This document shows positions 47,040 through 58,869 of a stretch of DNA of 64,000 nt, one piece after another. The notes under the pieces were generated by a model. The model worked only from the letters and a program-made list of their open reading frames with translations. It ran no database searches and was not told the DNA's origin. Both the position numbers and the translations under genes were made by a program. The stretch spans positions 14,464,419 through 14,528,418 of the forward strand of contig OZ025869.1 of the NCBI GenBank assembly GCA_964019415.1, read 5' to 3'. Origin of the DNA: Ianthella basta. Taxonomy: Eukaryota > Porifera > Demospongiae > Verongiida > Ianthellidae. Every line of letters begins with the position of its first letter. The first letter of the stretch is position 1.

Positions 47040-47332
47040 TGCAGGAGACTGGCCATGGGGGACCGTTAGCTTCGTGACATGCCACCCACTGAATTGGCGT
47101 CTCCGCCAGTGGAGTACAGTCCGATGCAAGGTCGGGTGCGTCAAGCAATTCTTGTGCGAACATACCGATAGTGCACACATAAGCAGCTCCTTCGAATATT
47201 TGTATACAATTCTCAAGCCGCCATCTTTAAATTTGGTCACGTGCCTCTAGAGAGCTTGGCGTGACGTCATGGTGTGAACACCTTATACTAGGGTGCATCT
47301 GTATGGATTCGTGACGACAGCACAGGCAACAG
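47040..47332. promoter_or_regulatory. CpG-rich, possibly bidirectional promoter
   Basis: Within 60 bases lie an AAGATGGCGGC YY1-type motif on the minus strand (47227-47217), an E-box TCACGTG (47237-47243) and a perfect CRE TGACGTCA (47262-47269). A plus-strand first exon could end at CAACAG|GTGAGT (47332). On the minus side an open frame reads EGAAYVCTIGMFAQELLDAP. These are features of housekeeping promoters. No transcript evidence is available. Confidence 0.45.
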
Positions 47333-48976
47333 GTGAGTCTATCGGATCTTTCGGGAGTAGGGCGCTGTCTTGTTTGCTGATTGTACGCTATTCAGGTTTG
47401 CTGCATTTTAATATAGGAATATGAATCAGCCTCGTTGAGCCGCCAGTCGCTCTACCGCGGTTTATTCTATCCCCCGGTTAAAATAAACTAGTATATTTTA
47501 TCCACCGACGCTCTATTTCTTTGCTCTTCTTGGTGCATTCTACTCCATGGGGTTGTTGTGACCTCCATTTGACCCTTCTGGGACAGTTTCCTCCTCTTCA
47601 CATGCTACTTTGCACCCTACTACACTACGCTACCCTACTTCGCATCTGCACAACAATGTCCAACAGTTTGAGATATTGCACACCTTCATGCTATTTGGCG
47701 CTGCTTAAACACTTCTGATCCTTGCAATAGGGCCCTCTTGGCATTCTCAGAGCGTCCATGGGACAGTACAAGCGTCCCAGTCATAGTTCGAAGACAAAAA
47801 CTTCCCCGCGATCGTCGGTTAACGAGATAGACGTATTATTCTGCATACACCTCAAATGTCATGTAGTGCAAGGTTTGGAGATTTGGACGCTTAACACATG
47901 TACACTCTACTAGTAGTAGGTGGTCTTATTCTGTAGTAGGAAGCATTATACTAGCTTCTATCGTCAGTTCTCTGTCGTTTAATCGACTTTCGGTTACCCC
48001 TGGAAGGGGAAGGGGGGGATACTTTATACGGGGAATACTTTAAACTGTGACACCGTACCTAGCAAGTACTTAGCTGCTATAACATGAAGTTGTCGGAGTA
48101 GCTTCAAGTGTCCCCTTTGGCATTATTTGCGCAGGTTGAAGTGACAAGCTAAGTATGTATACAGTAGAAGAAATCCCTGGAACTGTCATGCCCGTAAAAG
48201 TTCCCCCGCCGAAATGGTTCCGCCGGGCCAAAAACGGCAGAAAATGGCTGCCGTAATGGTTCCGCCGTAGTGACAAAGTCCCTTTCGTCTCCCGATATTC
48301 GTTGTTGTGGTGGATCTTGAGCGCGCAGCGAAGACATGCCAGCTGAAATCGTCTATTCATTGAACAAAATCGTCCACTCATCGAACGAAATCGCCTATAA
48401 ATCGAACCAAAGTGCCCATCTAATGAACGAAATCGCCTTTTAATCGAACGAAACATGTTATCCTGGATTGAGAAAGCGTCCCAGCCTAGGGAAAGACGTC
48501 AGGGTACAAGTACACGACGAATCTACCCGTCAATCCGCGCTGGCGTTGGTAATTTAGCAGAGGGGAACCATTTCGGTTGCCGTTTCAGTTCCGCGGGGGG
48601 CCTAATTATGGGGGGGTCCAAATTCGGCATGACAGCACAACTCCTCCGACAAATTGAGTGGTATTGCTTATAAGTGAGACTACCCAACCACTCACCAACG
48701 CACAGCTTCATTCTCTGAACGCGAGCGATCTCTGAAACGCCATGATGGAGCTCAGAAGAGTAGAGTAGCTGTCGTCATCCACTTCATATAGATACTCATG
48801 GTCACAATTTACTTTGGCGAGGACAATACCGAATGGCCTCCAGATTCTGCATGTGAACTTGAGCAATGGTCTTTTCCATTATTGCAAACTGACTAGTCTA
48901 AACATAGCCTTGTCAAAGGGGATTTTGTGAAAAGACATGTTGGCTCTGTGTGTTAAGTTGTTACTTATCTACACAG

Positions 48977-49399
48977 ACACGAGGAATCGAGATGATCAGA
49001 CAGCTCCTACATCAAGTAGAGCCGGACAAACAACAGCTAGTAAACATTACCAATAAGGTTCCAACACTGGACAGCTCAAGGAAATTAGTCTGCACTCCAC
49101 ACAAGGTACCACAGCTGCTGGATGATGCAGAGATTGTCACTGGGGGTACAATTTGGACAGGGGAGGAGAGGGAGAGGTTGGTGGAGCATGAAGGAAGGGT
49201 TACATGGAAGCAGACTTCGCCAAATAATCAAATAGTTGCCAAAATTGTCCCCTGTGATGGAGAAGAGTGCCCAAAGTTCCAGTCTGAGCAAGATTCATCT
49301 GCATGCACCCACGAGACACCTAATTCAGCCCAAAAGATGCGTCTTCATGGTGACAGTGACCGCACCCAACCCCCCATTGGAGAGAGGGTGGATGACTGA
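48977..49399 (+). CDS. Candidate terminal exon of a plus-strand gene, unknown product
   Basis: A CTACACAG acceptor precedes 141 codons ending at TGA 49397-49399, with an AATAAA signal at 49602. The protein is polar. It includes MIRQLLHQVEPDKQQLVNIT, LLDDAEIVTGGTIWTGEERE and VAKIVPCDGEECPKFQ, and ends PPIGERVDD. It may be the last exon of the gene starting at the 47.3 kb promoter. I recognise no domain. Confidence 0.35.
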   Translation, partial: TRGIEMIRQLLHQVEPDKQQLVNITNKVPTLDSSRKLVCTPHKVPQLLDDAEIVTGGTIWTGEERERLVEHEGRVTWKQTSPNNQIVAKIVPCDGEECPKFQSEQDSSACTHETPNSAQKMRLHGDSDRTQPPIGERVDD

Positions 49400-49619
49400 A
49401 CTTTGCCAGTGTGCTCAATCACTCAAATGGAGTATCATTCAGCTATCAATTCAGCATGTCTAACAACCTTGCATGCATGGCCACATGCACTGAGTGTTCC
49501 AACTGCAATGTAAACTTGAGCGCATGCATATCTAACCCCCATGCACTGTACCCTGTGAAATATTGTACATTGTTGACATGCAGTGTATTTTGTAGTGCTG
49601 TAATAAATGCATATATAAG

Positions 49620-50240
49620 TATAGGTACCTGTATTCCCCACATGCACCTTTGTAGTTGAGCATTGCACTGCTGTTGTAATGTGTGTTTCTATGTAATTCC
49701 ATATATACAGCCATTCAGGGTTCTAGTCCCAAATGTGTTTGCAGTCTGCACTCCATCACATGAACAGTGTTGGAATGGTAGACTTTGCATGTACGTACTT
49801 CTGTCATAGATTCTCCAAGAATGTGATGTCCAAATAGCTACTGTGCAGAAAGTTAGGCAATCAGAAAGCTAAACCCTGAAACAACTCTACACACTTTATA
49901 CCAGATTGTATGCCCTACACTTCTGCAGTGCATTACATGAGTAAAGGTGGGGGAATTCCATTGAGCCATCTCATCTTGAAGTGTGTATTGATAATTAAAT
50001 TAAATTCTCACACAAATTTTCTCTAACTTAGCTATAGCTAGATAGCTAATTTATGTTACGCAGTCAATCCTTGTCAAAACTTTTAAAGACATCTGCTGTG
50101 TTTACTCTTCTAGCAGAAGTTACAATAAAAAAGTATTCAGATCTCCAACCATTATCCTTCTGCTCATGCCATAGAATGCTGGGGGCAACAAATCTCGCTG
50201 CACCTACCGAAAGCGGCCATATTGTCGTTAATACCAAGGT
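49620..50240. other. No gene seen
   Basis: AT-rich DNA. Nothing was supported. Confidence 0.4.
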
Positions 50241-50249
50241 GCCCATTCC

Positions 50250-50337
50250 GTAGTCTCGTCCCCAGCCCACTTCCAGCCGCCATTTTGCAATGGCCATTGC
50301 AAAATGGCGGCCGGAAGTGGGCTGGGGACGAGACTAC
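50250..50337. mobile_element. Foldback element with 44-bp arms
   Basis: GTAGTCTCGTCCCCAGCCCA at the left end is mirrored by TGGGCTGGGGACGAGACTAC at the right end. The arms meet at TTGCAATGG/CCATTGCAA with no loop, and I see one mismatch over 44 bases. Confidence 0.85.
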
Positions 50338-50717
50338 CCATTCCGATCCGCCCGCCAATTTCCTGTGGTCACCAGATCTGGCCCAAGATGGCCATGTTTA
50401 GGACGCTACTGATGCTCACCGGCGAAGCTGCCACTGGGGGCCCATCATTGCTCTGTCCCTCGTTACAATTGTGACCACCTCAAGTACGTATTGCCTCTTT
50501 CAACTGCCAGTGCTTCCCAAAGTCGTCGTGTTTAAAGACATTCCACAACGTGGTCTATTACTTCTGGATTTTCCTCATTTTAAAGAGCTTCTTCCAGGTT
50601 TGTTCATGTGTTATGTGCGTTTGTTTGTGTACAGTTGACAGATGTCGTGTTGGGTACGCGAATGGAAGTCAGAAGTACTCTCACGGGGTTGGGATAGTGA
50701 CGTTGGGGGTGGGTGTA

Positions 50718-51060
50718 TCCACAGTTTGAAACTAGTGTCTATGATATTGTACTATAGAGGAAAGGTGGCTGAACACATCAGAGTATGGTGAAGTACACCA
50801 TGACACTACAACTGTGACTATTACATCATAACTAGATTGTGAAAGTTCCCTACAGCACTGACAAATGGTACTGCTCCTCAACCCATGCAGTCTCCATATT
50901 AGTGCACTGCTAGTATTTCTGTCATATAATTGCCAATGTGTGTTGGACTCAGTCACATGTACACATGTATCCACAACAACGTGGTGAGGTTTACTACGTA
51001 TGTCAAGTACCAACACTGAGCAGCCAAGGATGAAGGTACCCGCTGGTTGGTGAAGGTGTG
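50718..51060. repeat. Segmental duplicate of the window start
   Basis: Matches bases 1 to about 400 with small indels and substitutions. Confidence 0.7.
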
Positions 51061-51077
51061 TGTGCAGTATGGGTTTA

Positions 51078-51263
51078 CAGTGGAATCTCTTAATAATGGA
51101 CATGTTGGGACCAGCCACTTTGTCCTTTATAGAGAGGTTGTCCTCTTTCAGAGGTGGGAAATACATTGGCATAGCAGGTTCAGACAGTAAACCTTGTCCT
51201 TTATAGGGAGATAATTTGTATTATGTCCTTTATAGGGAGCGTCCTTTAATTGAGATTTCACTG
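51078..51263. mobile_element. Tc/pogo-like MITE with TA target site
   Basis: CAGTGGAATCTC at the left end and GAGATTTCACTG at the right end form terminal inverted repeats flanked by TA (51076-51077, 51264-51265). The interior repeats GTCCTTTATAG.GAG. It is related to the element at 60122. No transposase. Confidence 0.7.
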
Positions 51264-51437
51264 TATGTGTATGTATGTGTAACATAGTTATGTGTGTACA
51301 TGTGTGTGTATGTATGTGCAACCTGTCAATGTGTGTGTGTGTAACATGTGTAAACATGATTTTCCTTTGTATGTATTTACTGTACAGTGTATGTGTGTGT
51401 GTGTGTGTCTGTACTTACCTGTGTCTGTGTCCTGTAT

Positions 51438-51674
51438 ATTAAAGGTATTCTACAGAATCGTACCCAGATTGAGGAGTGGATTGAGGACAAGGCCATCAGA
51501 CGTCACCAACAACACCAAAGACATGAGGAGAGGTCTGACTCAGAGGAGGAGAGCAGTGGTGAGGAGGAACAGAGGGAAACAACGAAGGAGAAGGTGGCCA
51601 ACAAGAAGAAGAATAATGATGTGAAACCTTTTATGTATCCAAATGATCTTGGCTGACAACGCAACTTGGCTCAA
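51438..51674 (+). pseudogene. ZDHHC6-like exon, copy F, with in-frame stop
   Basis: The exon reads IKGILQNRTQIEEWIEDKAI, the acidic insert with an extra arginine (EEEQRETTKEK) and PFMYPNDLG, then TGA (51654-51656) where other copies have TGG (W). After the stop, QRNLAQ|GTGAGT keeps the phase-0 donor of copy A. The TTGCAG before ATT in copies B-E is CTGTAT here. This copy is a relic. Confidence 0.7.
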
Positions 51675-52588
51675 GTGAGTGAGTGGGCAGTTGAATGGGT
51701 GCAGGCACTTTCAAAAGCTGTGTGACCCTAGCATAGCTAACACTGCCCATGACATCACCAGGGGGTCCTACCCAATGGTAAGAAAGTGGTGCTATTGGGA
51801 GCATTCATTGTGCTTCGGAAGGCACACATTCCGCTGTCCTTTTCATGATAACACACACAACCTGATTATGCCATTGAGGTAGTGTATTTACTGTGCTTCT
51901 TCTGTCACCATAGACACAGGAGGAAACCTTCCTGTGTCTATTGCAGTCACCAAGCAATAGACTGCTAATTACCCACATTTTCCTAGGGTCATGAATATGG
52001 CTCTAGACAATCTCAATGCTGCTTAGTGCATGTTCGTGCAGCTTACATAGTTGCACCTAACCCTAACCATAGTTAGAGCCCACAAAGGGCTCCTTCAAGT
52101 AGTGATATCCGGTACTAACTGTTAACATCACCAACTTACTGCTGCATTCCATAAGTGTAGCTGCCAGTGATGTTTTGGGCAAATCATTGCATATGTGGGC
52201 CACCAGCAATGTCAGGTATCCAGTTTGGTGTCCATTGAGGTACAGTAGGCAGTGTATGTACAGTATCTGGCGAAACATTCCTATCAACTTGGTTGTTTTG
52301 AATCTGTTCTGTGTGTGCTCCGTTACTGCTGGTGGCTTTATTTGTGTCTCAAGAGAAATGTCCAATAGTGTGCCAGTAGTGTACTGTATTTTTCTAAGTG
52401 TGGTGAGTGTGGACATGATGATGCAACCATTATGAAGCTCCAGAGAGAACTGAAATTGACAATAGCAATGGACATTATACAGCAAAAGTACGAAGTATAC
52501 AGTATGCCACACAGTGTATGTGATATACTACACTTGTGTCAGTAGACATGTGCCGAGATCAATTCACTTTCAGTTATTAATGCACATT

Positions 52589-53131
52589 TCAAGTGATCCT
52601 TCCTGACACGAATTCCTGTGCAGCTGGGGGGTTCTCCGTAGCTACTATGGGAAGACAACTGTTTGGTGTGCTTCCACTGTCCTCAATGTGGTGCTCGTAA
52701 GTGAAATCAGAGGTAAAAGCCACTGGTGTGTAGTGTGTGGTTATCTCTGACTGTGGCACTTGTTGGTGTATGTAATGCAGTGTGGTGTGTCCTTGTGTGT
52801 CCATCACTCCAAAGCCGATCCCCACCTCGCTGTTGTGTTCAGCCACTTCAGTTGTGTCACTTGTCTGATGGGTCATGTCCACACCACCACACACCATCTC
52901 ACTCCCCTCCTCGTAGTCGAGAGGAATTGTATGAACTCTACCACACACCATTTGTGCTTGATGTAGCTGCCTCCCTGCTTCACCTGCCCTTGGGCGGGGA
53001 GGGCAGACTAGCAGGTCTAGACCACCATCCTGCTGCATAGTGGCCTGTGTTGGGAGGATGATGTTCTTTATGTTCCTCACATCTTCTGTTGCAAAGTATG
53101 GGTCTGATGTTGGAGGCCTTTCCTCTGCCAT
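52589..53131 (-). CDS. Minus-strand family member 5, small acidic protein
   Basis: An intact 180-residue exon, ATG 53131-53129 to TGA 52591-52589, with a CTTCAG acceptor 5 bases upstream. It begins MAEERPPTSDPYFATEDVRN, lacks part of the spacer, then has DGGLDLLVCPPRPRAGEAGR, VDMTHQTSDTTEVAEHNSEV, GFGVMDTQGHTTLHYIHQQV and ends QEFVSGRIT. All differences from the other members that I examined keep the frame. Promoter at 54.26-54.34 kb, intron about 1.1 kb. Confidence 0.55.
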   Translation of the reverse strand: MAEERPPTSDPYFATEDVRNIKNIILPTQATMQQDGGLDLLVCPPRPRAGEAGRQLHQAQMVCGRVHTIPLDYEEGSEMVCGGVDMTHQTSDTTEVAEHNSEVGIGFGVMDTQGHTTLHYIHQQVPQSEITTHYTPVAFTSDFTYEHHIEDSGSTPNSCLPIVATENPPAAQEFVSGRIT

Positions 53132-54263
53132 TGTACCTGAAGGATTGAAGTGGAAGGGCACCAGTGTGTGTGGTGGCAGTAGGTGGACGACAGTGTATGG
53201 TGTGTAACAGAAAGGAGACTTATTGAAAGTAAAACAAATCTACATACAATGCCACTTTGTGTACCTATGCACACACATTACGTAATTGGGTAACCATTTT
53301 AATTCAAGTATCTTGTCTGTGTGGTCGGTATAGGAAGGATACTGTAGTTTCATAGTACATTATAAGAGCCATGACTAAGAGTGAAGTGGTAGTGCTTGCT
53401 CTCTACAATGAACATCGCCAATCCTAGTAACAAGGTGTGCTCCTGCAGCTACACGTATGGTGTCACCTTCTGGGTACGTACAAGTGAATGGCTTCTATAT
53501 CATCAATGGCATACAAGCTTTGTTTTGCACTTCATGCCCCATTCATTCTATGTGGAATGGCACCAGTGTGTGTGGTAACGGCCCTACATGCGGGTATTGC
53601 ACATCAGCGACAGTGTTTCAGGGTACCTGGGACTGTTAGGGGTAATAAAGCCCTGGATGGTGTAGAAGCAACCATGTGTGTCACATGACGAAATGGATGG
53701 AATGTGTGGAAGAATTGCGTAATAGGGCGTCGTTTTCAAGCCAACGTGTGCAATATGTATACAACCTCACTAATGGCAGCTACAGAACTCCAACGCAAAC
53801 GTGATACTTTTAGAAGCGTCAGCGGGCCCTGTTATTAGCGCATGGCGCCGAAATTCGACTCTCCGGTTTTCGTATCTGTTGGACTGCTTCGCCTCACGTC
53901 GTGGAGCTAATCGCTTTTGTGCTTGCTGAAAGCAGTTTGACAGCAGCTACGTACTACATGTCGCCGCAGGCCAGAGAATGCGTTGCTGCGAGCAGCGCGC
54001 GGTCGTGAACGAGCTGTAAAGGATACTAATAGGGGCAATTTTGACACGGCCACCTTGTGGGGCGTTAGTGAGTGCGGGAGAAGGCGGCGTATGGAACAGC
54101 TGTCTCGTAGCACGTACCACAGTCAGATGCGCTTCCCCCAAGGTCAGTGATTTGTATGGGGACGCTAGAGCGCGTGTTATTCGCGCGCGCGCAAGGGGAG
54201 CAATTATAAAATAATCGTACGTACTAGCGCTAGCACTACCCTCTTCCCTTCACCTCTGCTCAC

Positions 54264-54343
54264 CTCCTGGTCACTGCACTGCGAGTGGTCCGCAAACAAG
54301 CTGCTCACCAGACTGAAAGAACTTTAACTGGGGTCCTTTTATA
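54264..54343 (-). promoter_or_regulatory. TATA-box core promoter and untranslated exon 1, member 5
   Basis: TATAAAAGGACC (54343-54337), TTTCAGTCTGG at the initiator distance, a diverged exon of about 50 nt and a GTGAGC donor (54263-54258). Confidence 0.6.
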
Positions 54344-54746
54344 GTGCACTCAGTTATAATGGGAAATCCCTAGCAGCTTCACGGCATCCTACATCTTTGG
54401 AGGGTTTCGTCATAGGGTTAGCCTTAATTGGGAAGAAGGGCTGCTAATGAATATCATAATCTTCCTAAGAGCGTGTGTGTGTGTGTGTGTTACTTGTCTG
54501 TATCCTAGGTAACTGCTGCCTACTGCACTGACCACAGGTACATGACTGCAGTCAGAGCTAGGTTTACCCTCAATGGCCTTCGGTTTCCTAATTAAGAATG
54601 TTTCAACTCTAAACATCTGACACATGTGAACAATGTAAGGAAGTCTCCCCTGATGACCTACTGCATCCTATGTCTTTGGAGGATTTGGGAATGTAAGTGT
54701 AGCTCTAATTGGGAAGAAGGCTGCTAATGAATGTCATAATCTTCAT

Positions 54747-54888
<142 letters not shown>

Positions 54889-54889
54889 A

Positions 54890-55660
54890 TCCTCATCTCA
54901 CCTGACCTGCACAGCCACTTTCTCATTCTCCAATTCCATCTCCATTTGCTCCACAGTCTCCAGACCTGTGGTTTGAGGTTACTTAGTTGGTATATATACG
55001 CAGTACCAGCACACCTGGTCATCTAGGATCTCTTAATAATATTCACAAGGTGGCTTTAATTGCAAAAGGAAAACATGATGGACCTCATTAATGACAACCA
55101 TGTATCAAAACGCATTGCTTACACTCCACTGCACTGTATATGCTGCTCGTATTTTCCTGACAGTATGTGTCACTCCCACTGCCATGGGGTAAGAGCTGGG
55201 AAAACAGGTAGCTGATATTTGGCACCATCCTGACATCCATGCCATGCTCTGCACTTGGAAGCCTGTACCAAGCTGTGTTTTCTAGCAACTTAAGTAGAAA
55301 GACAGGGAATCTCAGTTATCCAAGGACTGTCTGCCTGACACCCAACTGAGCATTGGGAGTAGATAAGCTGTGCTCTACCTATAACATTCTTAGTTCATAT
55401 CATCTTTACTTCTCAATCTTGTATTGTCTGTATTGGTGGAGTTGACCCAGCTAAACATGCCCTGTGTGATAAGCAATCCGACCAATGAAATTAATTCAAT
55501 TAATTTTTAAAGTGGTGTATACACATTGAACTTGCCTGTTTCCCTGTAATGGCAGAAGTCCCAGTGTATTGTGCAGTGACATGAAAGCAACTGTAAGCTG
55601 ATACCGTATGCAGTTTGTTAGTTGTCACATTGAGAAGGGGGGTTAGTTCTCCGATTACCA
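54890..55660. other. No gene seen; dispersed repeat pieces
   Basis: Shares blocks with 9.7-9.96 kb. Nothing coding was supported. Confidence 0.4.
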
Positions 55661-55672
55661 GCTTATCAAACA

Positions 55673-55752
55673 GGGTTTGAAAACCTTGCCGACGTTTCGA
55701 CCAGATGCTCTGGTCTTCTTCAGGGCAAATGGTCGGCAAGGTTTTCAAACCC
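55673..55752 (-). mobile_element. Structured hairpin element (retroelement-derived?)
   Basis: A perfect 21-bp inverted repeat (55673-55693 and 55732-55752) encloses, on the minus strand, CTGAAGAAGACCAGAGCATC then TGGTCGAAACGTCGG. The inner GACCAGA-GCA-TCTGGTC stem is 7 bp. Decayed copies (GAGCATCTGGTTGAAGC) lie in the plus orientation near 15300, 21595, 30020 and 38010. CTGANGA...GAAAC order recalls hammerhead ribozymes reported in Penelope-like elements, but one extra A precedes the stem, so this is only a resemblance. Confidence 0.5.
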
Positions 55753-55759
55753 AGTTTTG

Positions 55760-56341
55760 ATCAAGCTTGCAATTGGAGAAATAACACCCTTTCTCATGCC
55801 TACGCCGGCTGAGAAGCCCTCACTTTAGTTGTCACTTTTCTTATTGGGAATGCAGCAGTGTGTGTTCACAGGACAAAAGTGTTCTGCGTACATACATACG
55901 TAGCTATGTGGATACATTTTTTTTTGCGATTTTGCCCTACTTACTAAATTCACTAATATAGAGCCAGTGTGCCATATTAATAGTAAATGGCATTGACCGT
56001 CACTGACAATCACGTGTGTACATGTGCAGGACCACACTACACTACATGTACTTCTGCACATTACCGGGCATAACTACGTATACTATATATAACACATTTA
56101 ATACATATCTTGTGTGTTAAATAGATGTATCTGTACAGTGTGCTCTTGTAGTGGCTATTGGTATAGCTTCCAACGTTATCCAATCCAATGCCGTGAGTGC
56201 CTAGACATATTATCAATGTGCACATGTACTCAGAAAGGTTACCTGCTAACTCGGCACTTATTGCGTTAGTATTGGTTGAATGCAAGACACTATGGACAAG
56301 TATGAGCACAAAATGATAAGAAAGTAATTGCATACGTGCGT

Positions 56342-56379
<38 letters not shown>

Positions 56380-57310
56380 TGTCTTGCTTTCTAGTGTCCC
56401 AGGGTTCACACTTTCCACTGTGTTGTCCATACATACGTTGTGGTGTGGGCAATAATGCAGCCTGAATGCTAGTTGCTGTAGGCAGCAGTTGTGTTTGTGT
56501 TTCATAATATGTGGCATCCATTGTACAGTAAGGGATATAGAGCATTGGTCATGTGTATGACATTACAGACAGGCAGTACTGAACGCCATATCAACTGATA
56601 ATTGTGGCTTTTGGGGCACTTGCTTGGGCCTGCCCGATTATGCCAGTGTCTGGTTTTCAAGCAAGTCGTGAATGTAGTTAATCTTTTCTGTATCTAGTTG
56701 CTGGTCTAGATAGTTGGTAATATTGAGGTAGATGGTGGTAGATTGTAACTACACAAGGGAGTAGTAATTTAACTAATGTTTGCAGCCATATGCACTGTAG
56801 TGTAGATACGAATGCCTTTTCCATTGTGTTATCTGTGTTATCAGTGGTTACTGCATAAGTTAATTTTATTTGTACATGGACTGAGCCAAGGGACATCACA
56901 ACAGACCGAAGTCACCAAATGGAATAGTGAAGTTACATGGTGCAGCATGCAATGATGGTACATGCTGACAGTTGCATACAGGTGCATGGTGGTGTAGGTG
57001 CAGTGGGCACCCCTAAGATGCCATCTCCAAACCTTCGCCTCCTACTCCAATGATTTGTTCGAATATTCTAAATGTTTGTTGCCCTCCGTTGTCTTGTTCA
57101 TTTTGCCTCTCATTGCCACAAAAGATGATTTTTTGCAATCCAACAAGTATGAAAATTAGATATGAAATGGTAGCAGTTGTGCAAACACATGTAAGAGAAA
57201 GTCCTTACAACTACTATGCTAACAAATGAACCTGTGATTTGAATTTGATTACATGTAGGTGGCACAATGTCACACATATTATGGGAACTGTTCATTGGCC
57301 GTGAGATTAG
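55760..57310. other. No gene seen
   Basis: Unique AT-rich DNA with a short GC/CA run (about 56337-56379). No supported exons. Confidence 0.4.
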
Positions 57311-57314
57311 CCTG

Positions 57315-58151
57315 TCAGTTTCTGCAACACTGCTTTTCATAAGAAGCCATAAACGTTCCAGCTAAAGTCACATTTTGTGGTGCTGCCTGTCCTAACACAA
57401 ACTGCTGAGTGGCCGGAGTAGGGTTCTCAATAGCGTTTGTGTTACACTCATATCTGTCATCTTCTGATGGATCTTCAGCAATCATGTTGCACTCGTGCTC
57501 TTCATCTTCTAACAGCTCACTGCTGTTGTGTGTACACTCCACTTCAACGTCCATACAGGAGTAGCTGAAATTGATGTTTGGTCCAATAAACACACATGTG
57601 CTTGCTGTCTCCAGTGGTAACCACATCTGTTGTGGTGGTATGTAGTAGTGTGGGCTGTGTTCAGAAATGTCCATTACCCCAAAGCTGATCTCCACTTCAC
57701 TGCTGGGTTCAGTTGTGTTGCTTGTGTAGCGGAGCACGCTCTGACTAGTCTTCTCACCTCCCCCATCAACACACACCACCTCAGCCCACTCCTCATTCCT
57801 TGCCAGACTCCGTAGCACTGTACCAGACAATATTTGCACTCCACATGGCCTCAGGCGGGGAGCACAGACTAGCAGGTCTAGACCACCTCCCTGGTGTGTA
57901 GTGTTCTGTGAGGGGAGGGGGAGCATGTCCTCCAGGAGGACCCTCCTCTGCTCCCTCATTAGTGTGTGGGGGAGGAGGTGTGGTGTGTTGGGAGCTGTGA
58001 TAATAGGATCCCTCCTCCAAAGTGGCATGTGAGGTGAGCTTGAAACAAGTTGGTCTGTCTCTGGGTGGGGTCTTTCTTCTTCCTGGGCTATTGTGATGTT
58101 GTTCTCATTCTCTGTTGAGAAGAATTGATTTGTCAATGGTAACTGTGCCAT
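57315..58151 (-). CDS. Divergent minus-strand family member 6, 278 residues
   Basis: An intact frame, ATG 58151-58149 to its stop at 57317-57315, with a CCTCCCTCAG acceptor 6 bases upstream of the ATG. It is homologous to members 1-5 along its length: MAQLPLTNQFFSTENENNIT for MAEERPPTTDPYFATE..., GGGLDLLVCAPRLRPCG, EVVCVDGGGEKTSQ, TSNTTEPSSEVEISFGVMDI and HYYIPPQQ. It adds a C-terminal acidic cysteine-containing part with SELLEDEEHECN and DPSEDDRYECNTNA, two copies of an ECN-type motif. No signal peptide or domain is recognised. Conservation of the ATG context and frame across a divergent copy is the best evidence that the family is real. Confidence 0.65.
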   Translation of the reverse strand: MAQLPLTNQFFSTENENNITIAQEEERPHPETDQLVSSSPHMPLWRRDPIITAPNTPHLLPHTLMREQRRVLLEDMLPLPSQNTTHQGGGLDLLVCAPRLRPCGVQILSGTVLRSLARNEEWAEVVCVDGGGEKTSQSVLRYTSNTTEPSSEVEISFGVMDISEHSPHYYIPPQQMWLPLETASTCVFIGPNINFSYSCMDVEVECTHNSSELLEDEEHECNMIAEDPSEDDRYECNTNAIENPTPATQQFVLGQAAPQNVTLAGTFMASYEKQCCRN

Positions 58152-58688
58152 TGTGATCTGAGGGAGGAGGAAATATGTACCATATGGTGTGTTTATAGTG
58201 AGTCTTGGGCTAATAGGCTACTGTCATGAATGGTACACAAGTCTCATTCACTACTGCCAATGTGTGTAGGGATGATAGGAGAGGATGGTAATGGGGCCGT
58301 TGAAATTGAAAGAAAAAGGCAACAACAATGGCCTCATTCTGTGTGGAAAATCACCCGTTGACCTTGTCCTACATATAAGGGGTTGTGTTTTAGGGTTAAG
58401 TGATTTGTATTTGTTCTTTGTATACAAGCCACAGTGGCACATACGTATTGAGCTCTCTAAGACAGCAAGTAACAGGTAGATGACCTGAAGGCCGCACAGA
58501 TGTACCATGTCCTTCCACCTCCACCCCACCCTACCATTAACTGCAATGTCAGTGTTAACGTGTGTTCCCTCACACACACACACATGCTTGTTGAGCCAAT
58601 GACACACCTCTGTCCCCTTCCCATGGACAACTCCTTAGCTGGTGTTGTCACATCATATACATCACATTACATCATACATTAGGGAGAA

Positions 58689-58736
58689 GAGAGGACCCCA
58701 GGCTATGCCATTACAGCATAGCCTGGGGTCTTCTCT
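58689..58736. repeat. Hairpin with about 16-bp arms
   Basis: GACCCCAGGCTATGC and GCATAGCCTGGGGTC flank CATTACA. Diverged ACTTAGCTTCAGGC repeats follow to about 58860. Confidence 0.8.
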
Positions 58737-58869
58737 AGCAGACTTAGCTACAGGCCGTCTTGGCCTCGGATCACCTCTCTAACGACTTAGCCTTGGGCCA
58801 TATATCAGTGTAGCTTCAGGCCCCATCTTTTGAACAACTTAGCTTCAGGCTGTCTCTATCAACCTAAGT

